Shown: positions 1 to 8,471 of the stretch, one piece after another | Position numbering within the stretch: the first letter of the stretch is position 1 | How the letters are laid out: each line of letters starts with the position of its first letter | Assembly (NCBI RefSeq): GCF_032917945.1 | Contig: NZ_CP136624.1 | Span: 7,626,001-7,690,000 of the forward strand | Direction: 5' to 3' | Source: Bradyrhizobium sp. sBnM-33 | GTDB taxonomy: Bacteria; Pseudomonadota; Alphaproteobacteria; Rhizobiales; Xanthobacteraceae | DNA: 64,000 nucleotides | Program-made: the position numbers and the translations under genes | Notes under the pieces: generated by a model | Database searches by the model: none | Seen by the model: only the letters and a program-made list of their open reading frames with translations | What the model was told of the DNA's origin: nothing

Positions 1-188
1 ACGCCCATGAAGCCGCCATGGCCGAGCGACACCAGCCCGAAGCGGCCCATGATCGACCACGCGGTATAGGCGAAAGACCAGATCAGGATCAGCACCAGAA
101 TGTGCAGATGATAGGGATCGCGATAAACGAAGGGCAGTGCGATCAGCGCTGCGAGGCCGACGCCCCAGGCGGCATGACGGGAATTCAC
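1..188 (-). CDS. livM: Branched-chain amino acid/amide ABC transporter permease LivM (partial, N-terminus only)
   Basis: Inner-membrane permease subunit of a HAAT-family ABC importer. Only the first 62 codons are in the window; the gene runs off the left edge. I chose a GTG start at 188-186 because it overlaps the livH stop as GTGA and gives MNSRHAAWGV followed by a hydrophobic helix and the motif GRFGLVSLGHGGFMG, which matches the conserved LivM N-terminal region. It is the last visible gene of the livK-livG-livF-livH-livM order on the minus strand and is probably translationally coupled to livH. The transported substrate cannot be read from this fragment. Confidence 0.85.
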   Translation of the reverse strand, partial: MNSRHAAWGVGLAALIALPFVYRDPYHLHILVLILIWSFAYTAWSIMGRFGLVSLGHGGFMG

Positions 189-1066
189 GAGCGCCTCGCC
201 AAAAGGCCCGCGGGCCGGATGAACATCATGACGATAAAGAAGGCGAAGGCCAGCACGTAGCCCCATTCGAGGTCGGCGAACAGCCCGCCCAGCGAGATGA
301 TCTCGGCGAACACGAACGCCGCGATGAAGCCGCCTACGAAATTCCCTAACCCGCCGAGCACGCAGATCAGGAAGGTGATCGGCCCGAACGACAGCCCGAC
401 AAAGGGATGCACATCATATTGCAGCACCAGCAGGCAGGCGGCGAGACCTGCGAGCGCGCCGCCCAGCGCCGAGGTGATGAGATAGATCCGCTTGGTATCG
501 ACGCCCATTAGCGACATGATCTGGCGGTCCTGCGAGATCGCGCGGATTGCGGTGCCGGTATAGGTGCGCGTCATGAAGAAGTAGACCGCGAGCATGCCGA
601 GCAAGGCGGCGACGAAGGCGAGCAGCCGCGAATAGCTGAAATGCATGTCGCCGATCGCCAGCACCGGCAGGCGGATGCCGAGGTTGCGGAAGTCGATGCC
701 GAAGGCGACGGTGGCAAAGCTCTGCAGGATGAACAGCACGCCCCCGGTGGCGAGCAACTGGTTGATCGGCGGCGCGGTCAACAGCGGCTCGATGACAAGG
801 TAGTGCAGGAGCGCGCCGAGCGCTGCAACCAGCAGGATCGCGAACGGCGCTGCCGCCCAGTAAGGCAGCCCGAACACCTGGACCATGTAGTACATGCCGT
901 ACATGCCGATCATGACCAGTTCGGCGTAGCAGATCCAGGTGACGTCGATGACGCCGAAGATCAGATTGAGCCCGAGCGCAAGCAGCGCCAGCACGCCGCC
1001 GAGCAGGATGCCGTTGACGATGGCTTCCAGCAGAAAAATATCGAAGGTGTCGAGGAATGCCTGCAT
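185..1066 (-). CDS. livH: Branched-chain amino acid/amide ABC transporter permease LivH
   Basis: 293-aa polytopic inner-membrane protein, the usual LivH length. It starts MQAFLDTFDIFLLEAIVNGI and carries the family pattern GILLGGVLALLALGLNLIFGV near residues 19-39, with about eight hydrophobic segments across the chain. It forms the translocation pore together with LivM, powered by LivG and LivF encoded upstream. Its stop overlaps the livM GTG start. About 210 bases separate it from livF and hold a repeat element, so the five-gene transcript is interrupted by a structured spacer. Specificity (Leu/Ile/Val, urea, amides or aromatic acids) is not visible from sequence. Confidence 0.93.
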   Translation of the reverse strand: MQAFLDTFDIFLLEAIVNGILLGGVLALLALGLNLIFGVIDVTWICYAELVMIGMYGMYYMVQVFGLPYWAAAPFAILLVAALGALLHYLVIEPLLTAPPINQLLATGGVLFILQSFATVAFGIDFRNLGIRLPVLAIGDMHFSYSRLLAFVAALLGMLAVYFFMTRTYTGTAIRAISQDRQIMSLMGVDTKRIYLITSALGGALAGLAACLLVLQYDVHPFVGLSFGPITFLICVLGGLGNFVGGFIAAFVFAEIISLGGLFADLEWGYVLAFAFFIVMMFIRPAGLLARRS

Positions 1067-1073
1067 TGTTTGT

Positions 1074-1230
1074 CACCCTATCCCGGCTTCGCCTCACCTC
1101 TCCCGCTTGCGGGGGAGGTCGGATCGCATCGAAGATGCGATCCGGGTGGGGGAAACTCTCTCCACACGAGCGGTGCGACTCGCGGAAACACCCCCACCCC
1201 AACCCTCCCCCGCAACCGGGAGAGGGAGCG
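1074..1230. repeat. Intergenic palindromic repeat element (family D)
   Basis: Between livF and livH. It contains a perfect 10-bp hairpin with a GAA loop at 1121-1143, flanked by longer imperfect inverted arms at about 1098-1118 and 1204-1225 built from CTCTCCC/GGGAGAG blocks. This looks like a dispersed rhizobial extragenic repeat. It lies inside an operon and could modulate the relative expression of downstream livH/livM. Confidence 0.7.
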
Positions 1231-1277
1231 CAGTTCCTTCGCGGTCGCCACTCGGCTCAATCTCGTCATGCCCTGCC

Positions 1278-1982
1278 CTAAACTCCCAGATATGCCTGCT
1301 TGATGGTGTCGGTCTTCATCATCTCCTCCGACGTGCCGGATGCGCGGATGGTACCGGCTTCCAGCAAATACGCGCGGTCGACCACCTTCAGCACCTGCTG
1401 CACGTTTTGCTCGACGATCAGGACCGTCAGCCCGCCAGAGCGAATTCGCTTCACGAGTTCGAACACCTGCTGCACCACGACCGGCGCAAGACCCGCCGAG
1501 GGCTCGTCGAGCAGGAGTAATTTCGGGTCCGACATCAGCGCGCGGCCGATCGCGCACATCTGCTGCTCGCCGCCCGACAGCGTGCCGGCCATCTGGCTGC
1601 GCCGTTCCTTCATCCGCGGGAACAGATCGAACACGAATTCCAGCCGCTCGGCATATTTGGCGCGCGCGCCGGGCATGTAGGCGCCCATCTTCAGATTGTC
1701 GTCGACGGTGAGCCGCGGAAACAGCCGGCGGTTCTCCGGCACATGCGCAATGCCGAGATCGACGATGCGATGCGCCGGCGTCGCCAGCACGTCGCGGCCT
1801 TCCATCGTAATGGTGCCCTTGGTCGGTCGGATCAGGCCCGAGATCACGCGCATCAAGGTGGTCTTGCCGGCGCCGTTCGGGCCGATCACGCCGACGGCCT
1901 CGCCCGCTCTGACGTTGAGGTTGGTGCCGAATAATGCCTGGAAGCTGCCGTAGCCCGCGTCGAGCGATCTGAGTTCGAGCAT
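1278..1982 (-). CDS. livF: Branched-chain amino acid/amide ABC transporter ATPase LivF
   Basis: 234-aa cytoplasmic ATPase of the HAAT importer, at the normal LivF length. Walker A GPNGAGKTT is at residues 34-42, the signature LSGGEQQM at 135-142 and Walker B LLLLDEP at 155-161. LivF pairs with LivG to hydrolyse ATP and drive LivHM. The gene follows livG with a 2-base gap, so the two ATPases are surely co-translated. In contrast to LivG, all its nucleotide-binding motifs are canonical. Confidence 0.95.
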   Translation of the reverse strand: MLELRSLDAGYGSFQALFGTNLNVRAGEAVGVIGPNGAGKTTLMRVISGLIRPTKGTITMEGRDVLATPAHRIVDLGIAHVPENRRLFPRLTVDDNLKMGAYMPGARAKYAERLEFVFDLFPRMKERRSQMAGTLSGGEQQMCAIGRALMSDPKLLLLDEPSAGLAPVVVQQVFELVKRIRSGGLTVLIVEQNVQQVLKVVDRAYLLEAGTIRASGTSEEMMKTDTIKQAYLGV

Positions 1983-1984
1983 AC

Positions 1985-2752
1985 TTACACCCCTGCCCGC
2001 CGGCGCGCTTCCGCCGCCGCGGCCTGGCTCGAATCCGCGTCCGTGCCGAGATAGACCTCGATCACGCGCGGATCGCTCGCCACCGCGCTCGGCAGGCCTT
2101 CCGAAATCTTCTCGCCGTGATCGAGCACCATCACGCGGTCGACCACCCGCATTAACACGCCCATGATGTGCTCGACCCAGATGATGGTGATGCCGAGCTC
2201 GTCGCGGATCTTGCGCAGCATGTCGGCGGCCTGGTCCATCTCGTGCTCGTCGAGCCCGCCAAGGCTTTCGTCGGCGAGCAGGAGCTTCGGCCCGGTGGCG
2301 AGCGCTTTTGCGAGTTCGAGTTTTTTCAGGCCGGCGGCACCTAAGCCATCGACGCCGGCGTGGCGGTTCGTCGGCAGGCCGACCATGGCCAGCGCGCGTT
2401 CGGCGGCCTCGTCCGCCCTGGCGCGACTGTGGCTGCCCTGGCCGTAGTAGCCTGCGAGCGCCACATTCTCGAATATCGTGAGCCGGTGAAATGGCCGCGG
2501 GATCTGGAAGGTCCGGCCGATGCCGCTGTTGATGATGCGGTGCGGCGCCTTGCCCGCGATCTCCGTTCCATTGAACAGAATCGATCCCGCCGTCGGGATC
2601 AGCGTGCCCGACAGCATGTTGAAGATCGTGCTCTTGCCGGAGCCGTTCGGGCCGATCAGGCCGAGAATCTCGCCCTGCTCGACCCTGAACGACACGTTGT
2701 TAACAGCGGTGAAGCCGCCGAAGCGCTTCACCAACCCTTCTACCGTCAGCAC
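1985..2752 (-). CDS. livG: Branched-chain amino acid/amide ABC transporter ATPase LivG
   Basis: 255-aa ATPase with Walker A GPNGSGKST at residues 34-42. The signature position reads LGAAGLKKLELAKALA (137-152) instead of the usual LSxGQQRR pattern, and Walker B is LLLADES (157-163) instead of LLLDEP. The rest, including the LivG/BCA C-terminal extension, is family-typical. It partners LivF. The degenerate signature suggests that one of the two composite ATP sites is weak or inactive, as in asymmetric ABC transporters; this is inference. The gene lies between the binding protein and livF in one operon. Confidence 0.93.
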   Translation of the reverse strand: MLTVEGLVKRFGGFTAVNNVSFRVEQGEILGLIGPNGSGKSTIFNMLSGTLIPTAGSILFNGTEIAGKAPHRIINSGIGRTFQIPRPFHRLTIFENVALAGYYGQGSHSRARADEAAERALAMVGLPTNRHAGVDGLGAAGLKKLELAKALATGPKLLLADESLGGLDEHEMDQAADMLRKIRDELGITIIWVEHIMGVLMRVVDRVMVLDHGEKISEGLPSAVASDPRVIEVYLGTDADSSQAAAAEARRRAGV

Positions 2753-2785
2753 GCTGGAAACCTCCGCTTAGCCGTTGCCCGGCTC

Positions 2786-4096
2786 TTACTGGTTGCTGAA
2801 AGTCGTTCCCTTCGGCAGCGGCAGCACGGCCTCGCGTTGCGCCTGGCTCTTCGGCCACACCACATACGACTTATCGTCAACATACTGGATGACAACGGGG
2901 AACGAGCGTTCGTTCTGTCCGGCCATCTGGGTGCCCTCGCCGTGGAACTTGACGCCGAAGCCCAGCATGGTGCCGCCTTCGGGAATATCGGTCTCCAGCG
3001 CGGCCTTGCGCAACGCGTCGGGATCGACGCCGCCATATTTCTTGATGGCGCGCGGCAGCACCTCGGTCAGGAACAGGTAGGTGTTGGACGCCGCCATGCC
3101 GACATGTGCGGAGCGGATCGCAACGCCGGGCTTCGCCTTGTCGAACTCCTCGCCGACCATCTTGATGACCGGCGGCAGCTTCGGATCCATCGATTTCTGG
3201 TTGGCGAGCCAGATCGAGATCGGATCGGTGTTAAAGACGTAATTGACGTCGGCGCCCAGACCTTCCTTCAGCTTCTCGTAGACGCCATAGCCCGCGCCGT
3301 GGCCGACGAGGGCCGCGAATTTCAGGCCCTGCTCGCGCGCCTGGCGGCCAAACAAGGTGATGTCCGGGTTATAGCCGGTGTGGAAGACCACGTCGGGCCG
3401 CGCGCGCTTCAGCTTGGTGACCAGCGCGGAGAGATCGGGCGCGGTAGCCGAATAGCCTTCCTTCAGCACGATGTTGAAGCCGGCCTTCTTGGCGCCGGCC
3501 TCGTTGCCCTTCGACACGTCGACGCCATAGGCACCGTCCTCGTGGATGATAGCAACGCGCAGATCCTTCGGATCCTTGCCGAGCTTTTCCTTGGAATTCT
3601 GCGCGATGAAATCCATCGTCATCATGCCGAACTGGTCGCCGGAGGCCTGCGGCCGGAACACGTATTTGAAGTTCTTGTCGGCCAGCACCGCGGATGAGAT
3701 GCAGGTGGTGATCCACATGAAGTTCTTGAGCTGCTCGACGCGCGCGGCTATCGGCACGCATTGCGCCGAGGAGAAGAAGCCGAGCAGCATGTTGACCTTT
3801 TCCTGCTCGATCAGCCGAACCGCCTCGTTGATTGCGACATCAGGCTTGCTCTGGGCGTCGGCGTAAACAGCTTCGATCTTGTAGCCCTCGACGCCGGTCT
3901 TGGCGTACTGGTCGAGCATGATCTTGGCGCCGATATATTGCAGCTCCGAACCGCCGCCGGCGAGCGGCCCGGTCAGGTCGTAGATGACGCCGATCTTGAT
4001 TTTCTTTTCCTGAGCCTCGGCGGAAACCGCCATCCCCAGCACCGCGATTGCGGCAGACAGCCCGACGAGAAGGCGTGCAGCTTTGCGCCCCGGCAT
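2786..4096 (-). CDS. Periplasmic substrate-binding protein of HAAT ABC transporter (LivK-like)
   Basis: 436-aa secreted protein: positively charged N-terminus and a hydrophobic stretch ending near SAEAQ (about residue 29), then the Peripla_BP_6 opening KIKIGVIYDLTGPLAGGG. It is the first gene of the operon, about 33 bases ahead of livG. At 436 aa it is somewhat longer than typical LivK/J (about 370), as in the amide/aromatic-acid subgroup common in Bradyrhizobium. It captures ligand in the periplasm and delivers it to LivHM. The ligand is not identifiable. Confidence 0.92.
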   Translation of the reverse strand: MPGRKAARLLVGLSAAIAVLGMAVSAEAQEKKIKIGVIYDLTGPLAGGGSELQYIGAKIMLDQYAKTGVEGYKIEAVYADAQSKPDVAINEAVRLIEQEKVNMLLGFFSSAQCVPIAARVEQLKNFMWITTCISSAVLADKNFKYVFRPQASGDQFGMMTMDFIAQNSKEKLGKDPKDLRVAIIHEDGAYGVDVSKGNEAGAKKAGFNIVLKEGYSATAPDLSALVTKLKRARPDVVFHTGYNPDITLFGRQAREQGLKFAALVGHGAGYGVYEKLKEGLGADVNYVFNTDPISIWLANQKSMDPKLPPVIKMVGEEFDKAKPGVAIRSAHVGMAASNTYLFLTEVLPRAIKKYGGVDPDALRKAALETDIPEGGTMLGFGVKFHGEGTQMAGQNERSFPVVIQYVDDKSYVVWPKSQAQREAVLPLPKGTTFSNQ

Positions 4097-4163
4097 GGAA
4101 TCCTCCCTGGATTATTTTTTGTGCACTGCGTCTTTTTCTTGCTTTGGTTGGCACCTATCACAT

Positions 4164-4177
4164 TGGTAGCGCGACCA
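4164..4177. promoter_or_regulatory. Near-perfect palindrome upstream of the liv operon (candidate operator)
   Basis: The 14-mer TGGTAGCGCGACCA is palindromic except at two positions, and is about 70 bases upstream of the binding-protein start. TGGT-N6-ACCA resembles GntR/FadR-type operators. The binding regulator is not encoded nearby, so the assignment is only inference. Confidence 0.35.
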
Positions 4178-4198
4178 GATGTCAAGCGCATTACTTGG

Positions 4199-4915
4199 TC
4201 AGGGCCGGGAAGCGAGCTGCGCCTCGATGAATGCCGTGACAAAACGCGGCATTGCTGAATTGAGATCGCGCGCGCTGCGCACGAGATGAATGGCGGACAA
4301 TTCCGGCTGATGTTGCGAGGCGAGATTGCGCTCGATCCGCTCCCGCAGCGCGTCGCCACGCATGTTGACGCGCAGCAGGCGGATCATCGCAACGGTCGGC
4401 GCCGTGTAGATGCAGTACCAATCCGGCTCGCTCTCGTATTCGCCGGGTGCCAGCCCGGTCTCTTCCTCAAGTTCGCGCGTGACGCTGCCGGAAATATCGA
4501 CCGCGCCGTCCCTGATGTCGTCGAGGTCGGGCGTGCCTGACGGAAAATAGATGCGCCCGGCATTGGCCGTGTGCGGGCCCATTTCGCCGAGCACGAAGGC
4601 GCCGTCGGCGCAGAGCAGCGCGCCCATGCCGAAACCGTTGAACACGGAAGCATCGGGAAAGCCCCAGTCGCGCCAAGCCAGAAAACTGGCGAAGTCGGTT
4701 TCGAAATAGCTGGCGCTGAAACGGTCGCCGGCAAATACCGGGTTGCGCCCGAGCAGGACGCGGCCGTTCCACAGTTGCGGCCTTTCGCGCTGCCTTTCGG
4801 CAAAATGCGCATCGACGTCCGCGCGCCGCGCTTCCGCGAATGGCCAGGCCCACGTTTCGACCGTGAGATCGAGCGTGCTGACGCGATGAATGGCCGGAGG
4901 CCTCGTGCCACTCAT
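4199..4915 (-). CDS. Nudix hydrolase-like protein
   Basis: 238-aa cytoplasmic protein. Residues 147-155 read RELEEETGL, matching the catalytic half (REUxEExGU) of the Nudix box. The upstream part is degenerate: the canonical Glu eight residues before the Arg is Val, and the Gly at the box start is Asp. Nudix enzymes cleave nucleoside-diphosphate-linked compounds; the substrate here is unknown. The REUxEE metal ligands are retained, so activity is plausible. The gene lies 42 bases behind the NMT1-type binding protein in the same direction and may be co-transcribed with that transporter. Confidence 0.75.
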   Translation of the reverse strand: MSGTRPPAIHRVSTLDLTVETWAWPFAEARRADVDAHFAERQRERPQLWNGRVLLGRNPVFAGDRFSASYFETDFASFLAWRDWGFPDASVFNGFGMGALLCADGAFVLGEMGPHTANAGRIYFPSGTPDLDDIRDGAVDISGSVTRELEEETGLAPGEYESEPDWYCIYTAPTVAMIRLLRVNMRGDALRERIERNLASQHQPELSAIHLVRSARDLNSAMPRFVTAFIEAQLASRP

Positions 4916-4957
4916 CGCTTCACTTCGCTCAATAACGCCAAACGACTGTTTCCAAAC

Positions 4958-5986
4958 TTACTTGGCGCTCGTGCCGGTGGTCTTCTTGACCTGCTCGACA
5001 TATTTGTTGGTGTAAGTCTTGGTCACGTCGATATTGGCCTTGGCGATCTCTGGCGAACCCTCGCTGAACACCGCGAGCACCGCATCCGCGCCCTTGGGAT
5101 CCATCTTGCCCGTCAGCGAATACATCGGAATCGTATTCTTTAGCGCTGCCAGATAAAGCTCCTTGTTCTTGCCGACGATTTCGTCGGGCATCTTTGCCAT
5201 GATCTCTTCCGGCGAATGCGAGTGAATCCACGCGAGTGTGTTGACGATCGCCGTGGTCAGCGCCTGCACTTCCTTCTCGTGCGACTTGATCCACGCCGTG
5301 GTTGTATAGAGCGCGCCGCCCGGATATTCCCCGCCGAACACGGCGAGCGTGTCCTTCTCGCTGCGGGTGTCGGCCAGTATCTTCAAATCGGGATGGCTGC
5401 CCTGCAAAACGGTGACGGAGGGATCGAGCATCACGGCCGCCTCGATCTGGCCCTGCTGCATCGCGGCGACCGCGGTGGCGCCGAGGCCGACGCCGATCAC
5501 CGCGGCGCTGGTCGGATCGAGGCCGTTCTTCTTCAACAGATATTTCAGGAAGAAGTCGGTCGAAGAGCCCGGCGCGCTGACGCCGACCTTCTTGCCGGCC
5601 AGATCCTTGATCGATTTGATGTCATTGGTGTGCTTGGGCGATACCACGAGCACCAGGCCGGGATAGCGGTCGTAGATCACGAAGGACTGCAACTCCTGCT
5701 TCTTGGCGGCCAGATTGACGCAATGGTCGAAATAGCCCGACACCACGTCGGCGCTGCCACCGAGCACGGCCTTCAGCGCGTCCGAGCCGCCCTTGAGGTC
5801 GACCAGTTCGACGGCAAGCCCCGCCTTTTCGTATTCGCCGAGCTGCTTGGCGAGCACCGTCGGCAGATAGCACAGGCATGAGCCGCCCCCGATTGCGATG
5901 GTGACCTTGCTTTGCGCTGCGGCAAGACCCGAGGTCAGCGCCAGCGTCAGCAGCGTGGCGGCCAGCCGGCCGAACAGTTTCTTCAT
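4958..5986 (-). CDS. NMT1/SsuA-type ABC transporter substrate-binding protein
   Basis: 342-aa secreted binding protein. I chose ATG 5986 because GGAGG lies about 6 bases upstream and the product begins MKKLFGRLAATLLTLAL, a clean signal peptide ending near LAAAQ; the longer reading frame adds an unlikely N-terminus. The mature part KVTIAIGGGSCLCYLPTVLA and the following Gly-rich segments fit the NMT1/SsuA/TauA family that feeds nitrate, sulfonate or pyrimidine-type ligands to importers. Its permease and ATPase are encoded just upstream on the same strand, separated by repeat A1. Ligand unknown. Confidence 0.88.
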   Translation of the reverse strand: MKKLFGRLAATLLTLALTSGLAAAQSKVTIAIGGGSCLCYLPTVLAKQLGEYEKAGLAVELVDLKGGSDALKAVLGGSADVVSGYFDHCVNLAAKKQELQSFVIYDRYPGLVLVVSPKHTNDIKSIKDLAGKKVGVSAPGSSTDFFLKYLLKKNGLDPTSAAVIGVGLGATAVAAMQQGQIEAAVMLDPSVTVLQGSHPDLKILADTRSEKDTLAVFGGEYPGGALYTTTAWIKSHEKEVQALTTAIVNTLAWIHSHSPEEIMAKMPDEIVGKNKELYLAALKNTIPMYSLTGKMDPKGADAVLAVFSEGSPEIAKANIDVTKTYTNKYVEQVKKTTGTSAK

Positions 5987-6059
5987 GTTTTCCTCCATTC
6001 GTTGGGCGGCAAGATAGAGCAACGGGAGCGCCTTGAGAAGGCGCCTTTCCGGCAGCATT

Positions 6060-6179
6060 CGTCATTGCGAGCCAACGGGTCGCGCGAATGCGCGCCCGAT
6101 GACAGGCTCCGCGAAGCAATCCATTTCTCCGCGTAAGGAAGTGTGGATTGCTTCGTCGCAAGGGCTCCTCGCAATGACG
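6060..6179. repeat. Intergenic palindromic repeat, family A copy 1
   Basis: Bounded by CGTCATTGCGAG (6060-6071) and its reverse complement CTCGCAATGACG (6168-6179). The interior core with CGATGACAGGCTCCGCGAAG recurs, inverted, in the copy at 10845-10963. The element lies between the permease and binding-protein genes. Confidence 0.8.
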
Positions 6180-6197
6180 ATGGAGAGAGCGGTTGGT

Positions 6198-6986
6198 CTA
6201 CCCCCTGCCCTCCGCCGCGGCCGGCCGCCATACCAGAAGCCGGCGCTCGACCAGCGTCACGCCCATGTCGATCAATATGACGAAGGCCGACAGCACGAAC
6301 ATGCCGGCGAAGACACCTGCGACGTCGAACACGCCTTCGGCTTGCTGGATCAGATAGCCGAGGCCCGCGGCCGAGCCCAGATATTCGCCGACCACGGCGC
6401 CGACCACGGCAAAACCGACCGACGTGTGCAGCGAGGAGAACATCCAGGACAGCGCCGAGGGCCAGTAGACGTGCCGCATCAATTGCCGCTCGTTCATGCC
6501 GAGCATGCGGCCATTGTCGAGCACGGTGTTGGAAACTTCCTTGACGCCCTGATAGACGTTGAAGAACACGATAAAGAACACCAGCGTGACGCCGAGCGCG
6601 ACCTTGGACCAGATGCCGAGCCCAAGCCACAGCGTGAAGATCGGCGCCAGCACCACGCGCGGCAGCGCGTTGATCATCTTCACATAGGGATCGAACACCG
6701 CGGCAACCCGCGGCTGGCGCGCGAACCAGAAGCCGACCATCACGCCACTGATCGAGCCGATCACGAAGGCGAGGATCGATTCCCACAGCGTGATGAAGAG
6801 ATGCTTCCAGATCACGCCTGACGAGAACCATTTGACGATCTGGCTGCCGACATCGATCGGGTTGGAAAAGAAAAACGGCGGCAGCAGGATTTTTCCGAAC
6901 ACCGGCACGGTGGTGAGGAACTGCCATATCGCCAGCGCGACAACGGCGACCAGCAATTGCAACAGAAGCAGCGTCGAACGGGACAT
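6198..6986 (-). CDS. ABC transporter permease (SsuC/TauC-like)
   Basis: 262-aa inner-membrane permease of the BPD_transp_1 fold. The start ATG 6984-6986 overlaps the ATPase stop by one base (TGATG) and gives MSRSTLLLLQLLVAVVALAI, a membrane helix; a longer frame reading upstream is antisense noise. About six hydrophobic segments are present, with the cytoplasmic-loop region (LPRVVLAPIFTLWLG) characteristic of nitrate/sulfonate-type permeases. It works with the ATPase upstream and the NMT1-type binding protein downstream. Confidence 0.92.
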   Translation of the reverse strand: MSRSTLLLLQLLVAVVALAIWQFLTTVPVFGKILLPPFFFSNPIDVGSQIVKWFSSGVIWKHLFITLWESILAFVIGSISGVMVGFWFARQPRVAAVFDPYVKMINALPRVVLAPIFTLWLGLGIWSKVALGVTLVFFIVFFNVYQGVKEVSNTVLDNGRMLGMNERQLMRHVYWPSALSWMFSSLHTSVGFAVVGAVVGEYLGSAAGLGYLIQQAEGVFDVAGVFAGMFVLSAFVILIDMGVTLVERRLLVWRPAAAEGRG

Positions 6987-7813
6987 CAGCCAACTCCTGC
7001 CACTTGGGTGGATTGCGCGTAACCCTTCATCACTTCGTCCTTCAGCACGCTCCAGATTTCCCGGTGCAATTCGTGAAAATCCTTTTCCATGCGGACTTCC
7101 GAAATGTCGCGCGGGCGCGGCAGTTTTACGCGCCAGTCGCCGATGATGCGCGCGGAAGGCCCAGCCGACATGATCACGACGCGGTCGGCCAGCGCGATCG
7201 CCTCTTCGAGATCGTGGGTAACGAACAGCACCGCCTTGCGGTCGGCGTTCCATAGTTCGAGCAAGAGATTGCCCATGATCTGCCTTGTCTGGGCGTCGAG
7301 CGGGCCGAACGGCTCATCCATCAGCAAAATCTTGGGATCGCGGATCAGGACCTGCGCAAGGCCGACGCGCTTGCGCTGGCCGCCGGACAGCATGTGCGGG
7401 TAGCGGTTGGCGAAGGCGCCGAGCCCCACCGACGTCAGCCAGCCCTGCGCGCGCTGCAGCGCCTGTTCGCGCGGCGCGCCCTTGATCTCGAGCCCGATGG
7501 CGACGTTGTCGAGCGCGGTCTTCCAGGGGAACAGCGCATCGGCCTGAAATAGATAGCCGGCGTCGCGGTTCAGGCCGGTCAGCGGCCGGTCGAATATCTT
7601 CACTGACCCCGACGCCGGTTTCAACAGCCCAGCCGCGACGTTGAGCAACGTCGATTTGCCGCAGCCCGTCGGGCCGACGATGGCGACGAACTCGCCGTGC
7701 GCAACGGACAGATTGGCTTTCTCCACGGCCGTATAGACGCGGTCGCCGGCGACACGAAACGCCACCGTCGCATCGCCAAGCGCGACTGCCGTCGGCTGTG
7801 CAGCATCCGCCAT
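6986..7813 (-). CDS. ABC transporter ATPase (SsuB/TauB-like)
   Basis: 275-aa ATPase: Walker A GPTGCGKST at 47-55, Q-loop region YLFQADALFPW near 87-97, signature LSGGQ at 142-146 and Walker B ILLMDEP at 162-168. The LFPWKT motif and short C-terminus place it in the nitrate/sulfonate/taurine ATPase group. It is the first gene of its operon and overlaps the permease by one base. About 190 bases of divergent intergenic space separate it from the small membrane protein on the other strand. Confidence 0.94.
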   Translation of the reverse strand: MADAAQPTAVALGDATVAFRVAGDRVYTAVEKANLSVAHGEFVAIVGPTGCGKSTLLNVAAGLLKPASGSVKIFDRPLTGLNRDAGYLFQADALFPWKTALDNVAIGLEIKGAPREQALQRAQGWLTSVGLGAFANRYPHMLSGGQRKRVGLAQVLIRDPKILLMDEPFGPLDAQTRQIMGNLLLELWNADRKAVLFVTHDLEEAIALADRVVIMSAGPSARIIGDWRVKLPRPRDISEVRMEKDFHELHREIWSVLKDEVMKGYAQSTQVAGVG

Positions 7814-8005
7814 GTCTTCTCCCCAAGGTTTGGAGGGATGCCTTAGCGGGTACGAAGGATAAGTTCAACGTGGCCCTGCAACGCGGTCGTCGAACGTCAG
7901 CGGCGCAAGCCAAATATCAGTTGCCTCGGCGTCCCTTCCAGAAGGGTACAGGTTGCTGCAAACTGCATACATAGCCTGCGATTCGTAGATGTATCTTGAG
8001 GAGCC

Positions 8006-8275
8006 ATGAACGAGACTTTGATATCCGCCTGCACCATGTTTCTCGTTCCGGCAACGCTTTTGTTTGGCGCCTTGGGTGTCGCGAACTCCTCCTTTCTCAA
8101 GATGCTGGTCTGCTTGCTTGGTATAGGCACGGCAGGACTATGGCTTTACCGGATATGGTGGTGGACAGGCCTGTCCTTGATTGATCGCAGAACGGCGCTT
8201 GGCCTCGCGGGCATGTATGCGTGCGCGTGGCTGGTGACATTCCTGGTGCAGTTGAAGAATGCGTTCTCGCGCTGA
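8006..8275 (+). CDS. Small membrane protein, unknown
   Basis: 89-aa protein that I do not recognise. It is largely hydrophobic, with three likely membrane helices: about residues 8-26, 30-48 (LVCLLGIGTAGLWLYRIWW) and 63-82. A good ribosome-binding sequence GAGGAG lies 5 to 6 bases before the ATG, which supports translation. It is read divergently from the preceding ABC operon and stands alone. No catalytic motif can be seen. Confidence 0.7.
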   Translation: MNETLISACTMFLVPATLLFGALGVANSSFLKMLVCLLGIGTAGLWLYRIWWWTGLSLIDRRTALGLAGMYACAWLVTFLVQLKNAFSR

Positions 8276-8328
8276 CTGACTCCGTATTGCCCAGAATCCT
8301 GTCAGTTAGCTATCTGAAGTCGGGGTGA

Positions 8329-8348
8329 TCCACGGGGCAAGCCGTGGA
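8329..8348 (+). terminator. Possible weak terminator hairpin
   Basis: TCCACGG (8329-8335) pairs with CCGTGGA (8342-8348) around a six-base loop, 54 bases after the small membrane protein stop. Only a short CAATTT follows, so intrinsic termination would be weak. It could instead be a 5' UTR hairpin of the following ABC operon. Confidence 0.3.
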
Positions 8349-8471
8349 CAATTTCGAACCTTGTTGCTTCACAGCCAGGCGGGCGACAGTCGAGGTCCAG
8401 CATTCGCGACCGGCCATTTATCAGCTATCACTATATCCGTTGGGAAGAGCCAAGGGTTGGGACCGCATCGA

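Noticed and set aside
1078..1557. 159-codon minus-strand frame spanning repeat D and livF
   Set aside because: Out of frame with livF and composed largely of repeat DNA.
8325..8471. N-terminal extension of the betaine-type ATPase
   Set aside because: The extra 49 residues do not match the family; ATG 8472 gives the standard N-terminus. The segment also contains a hairpin.
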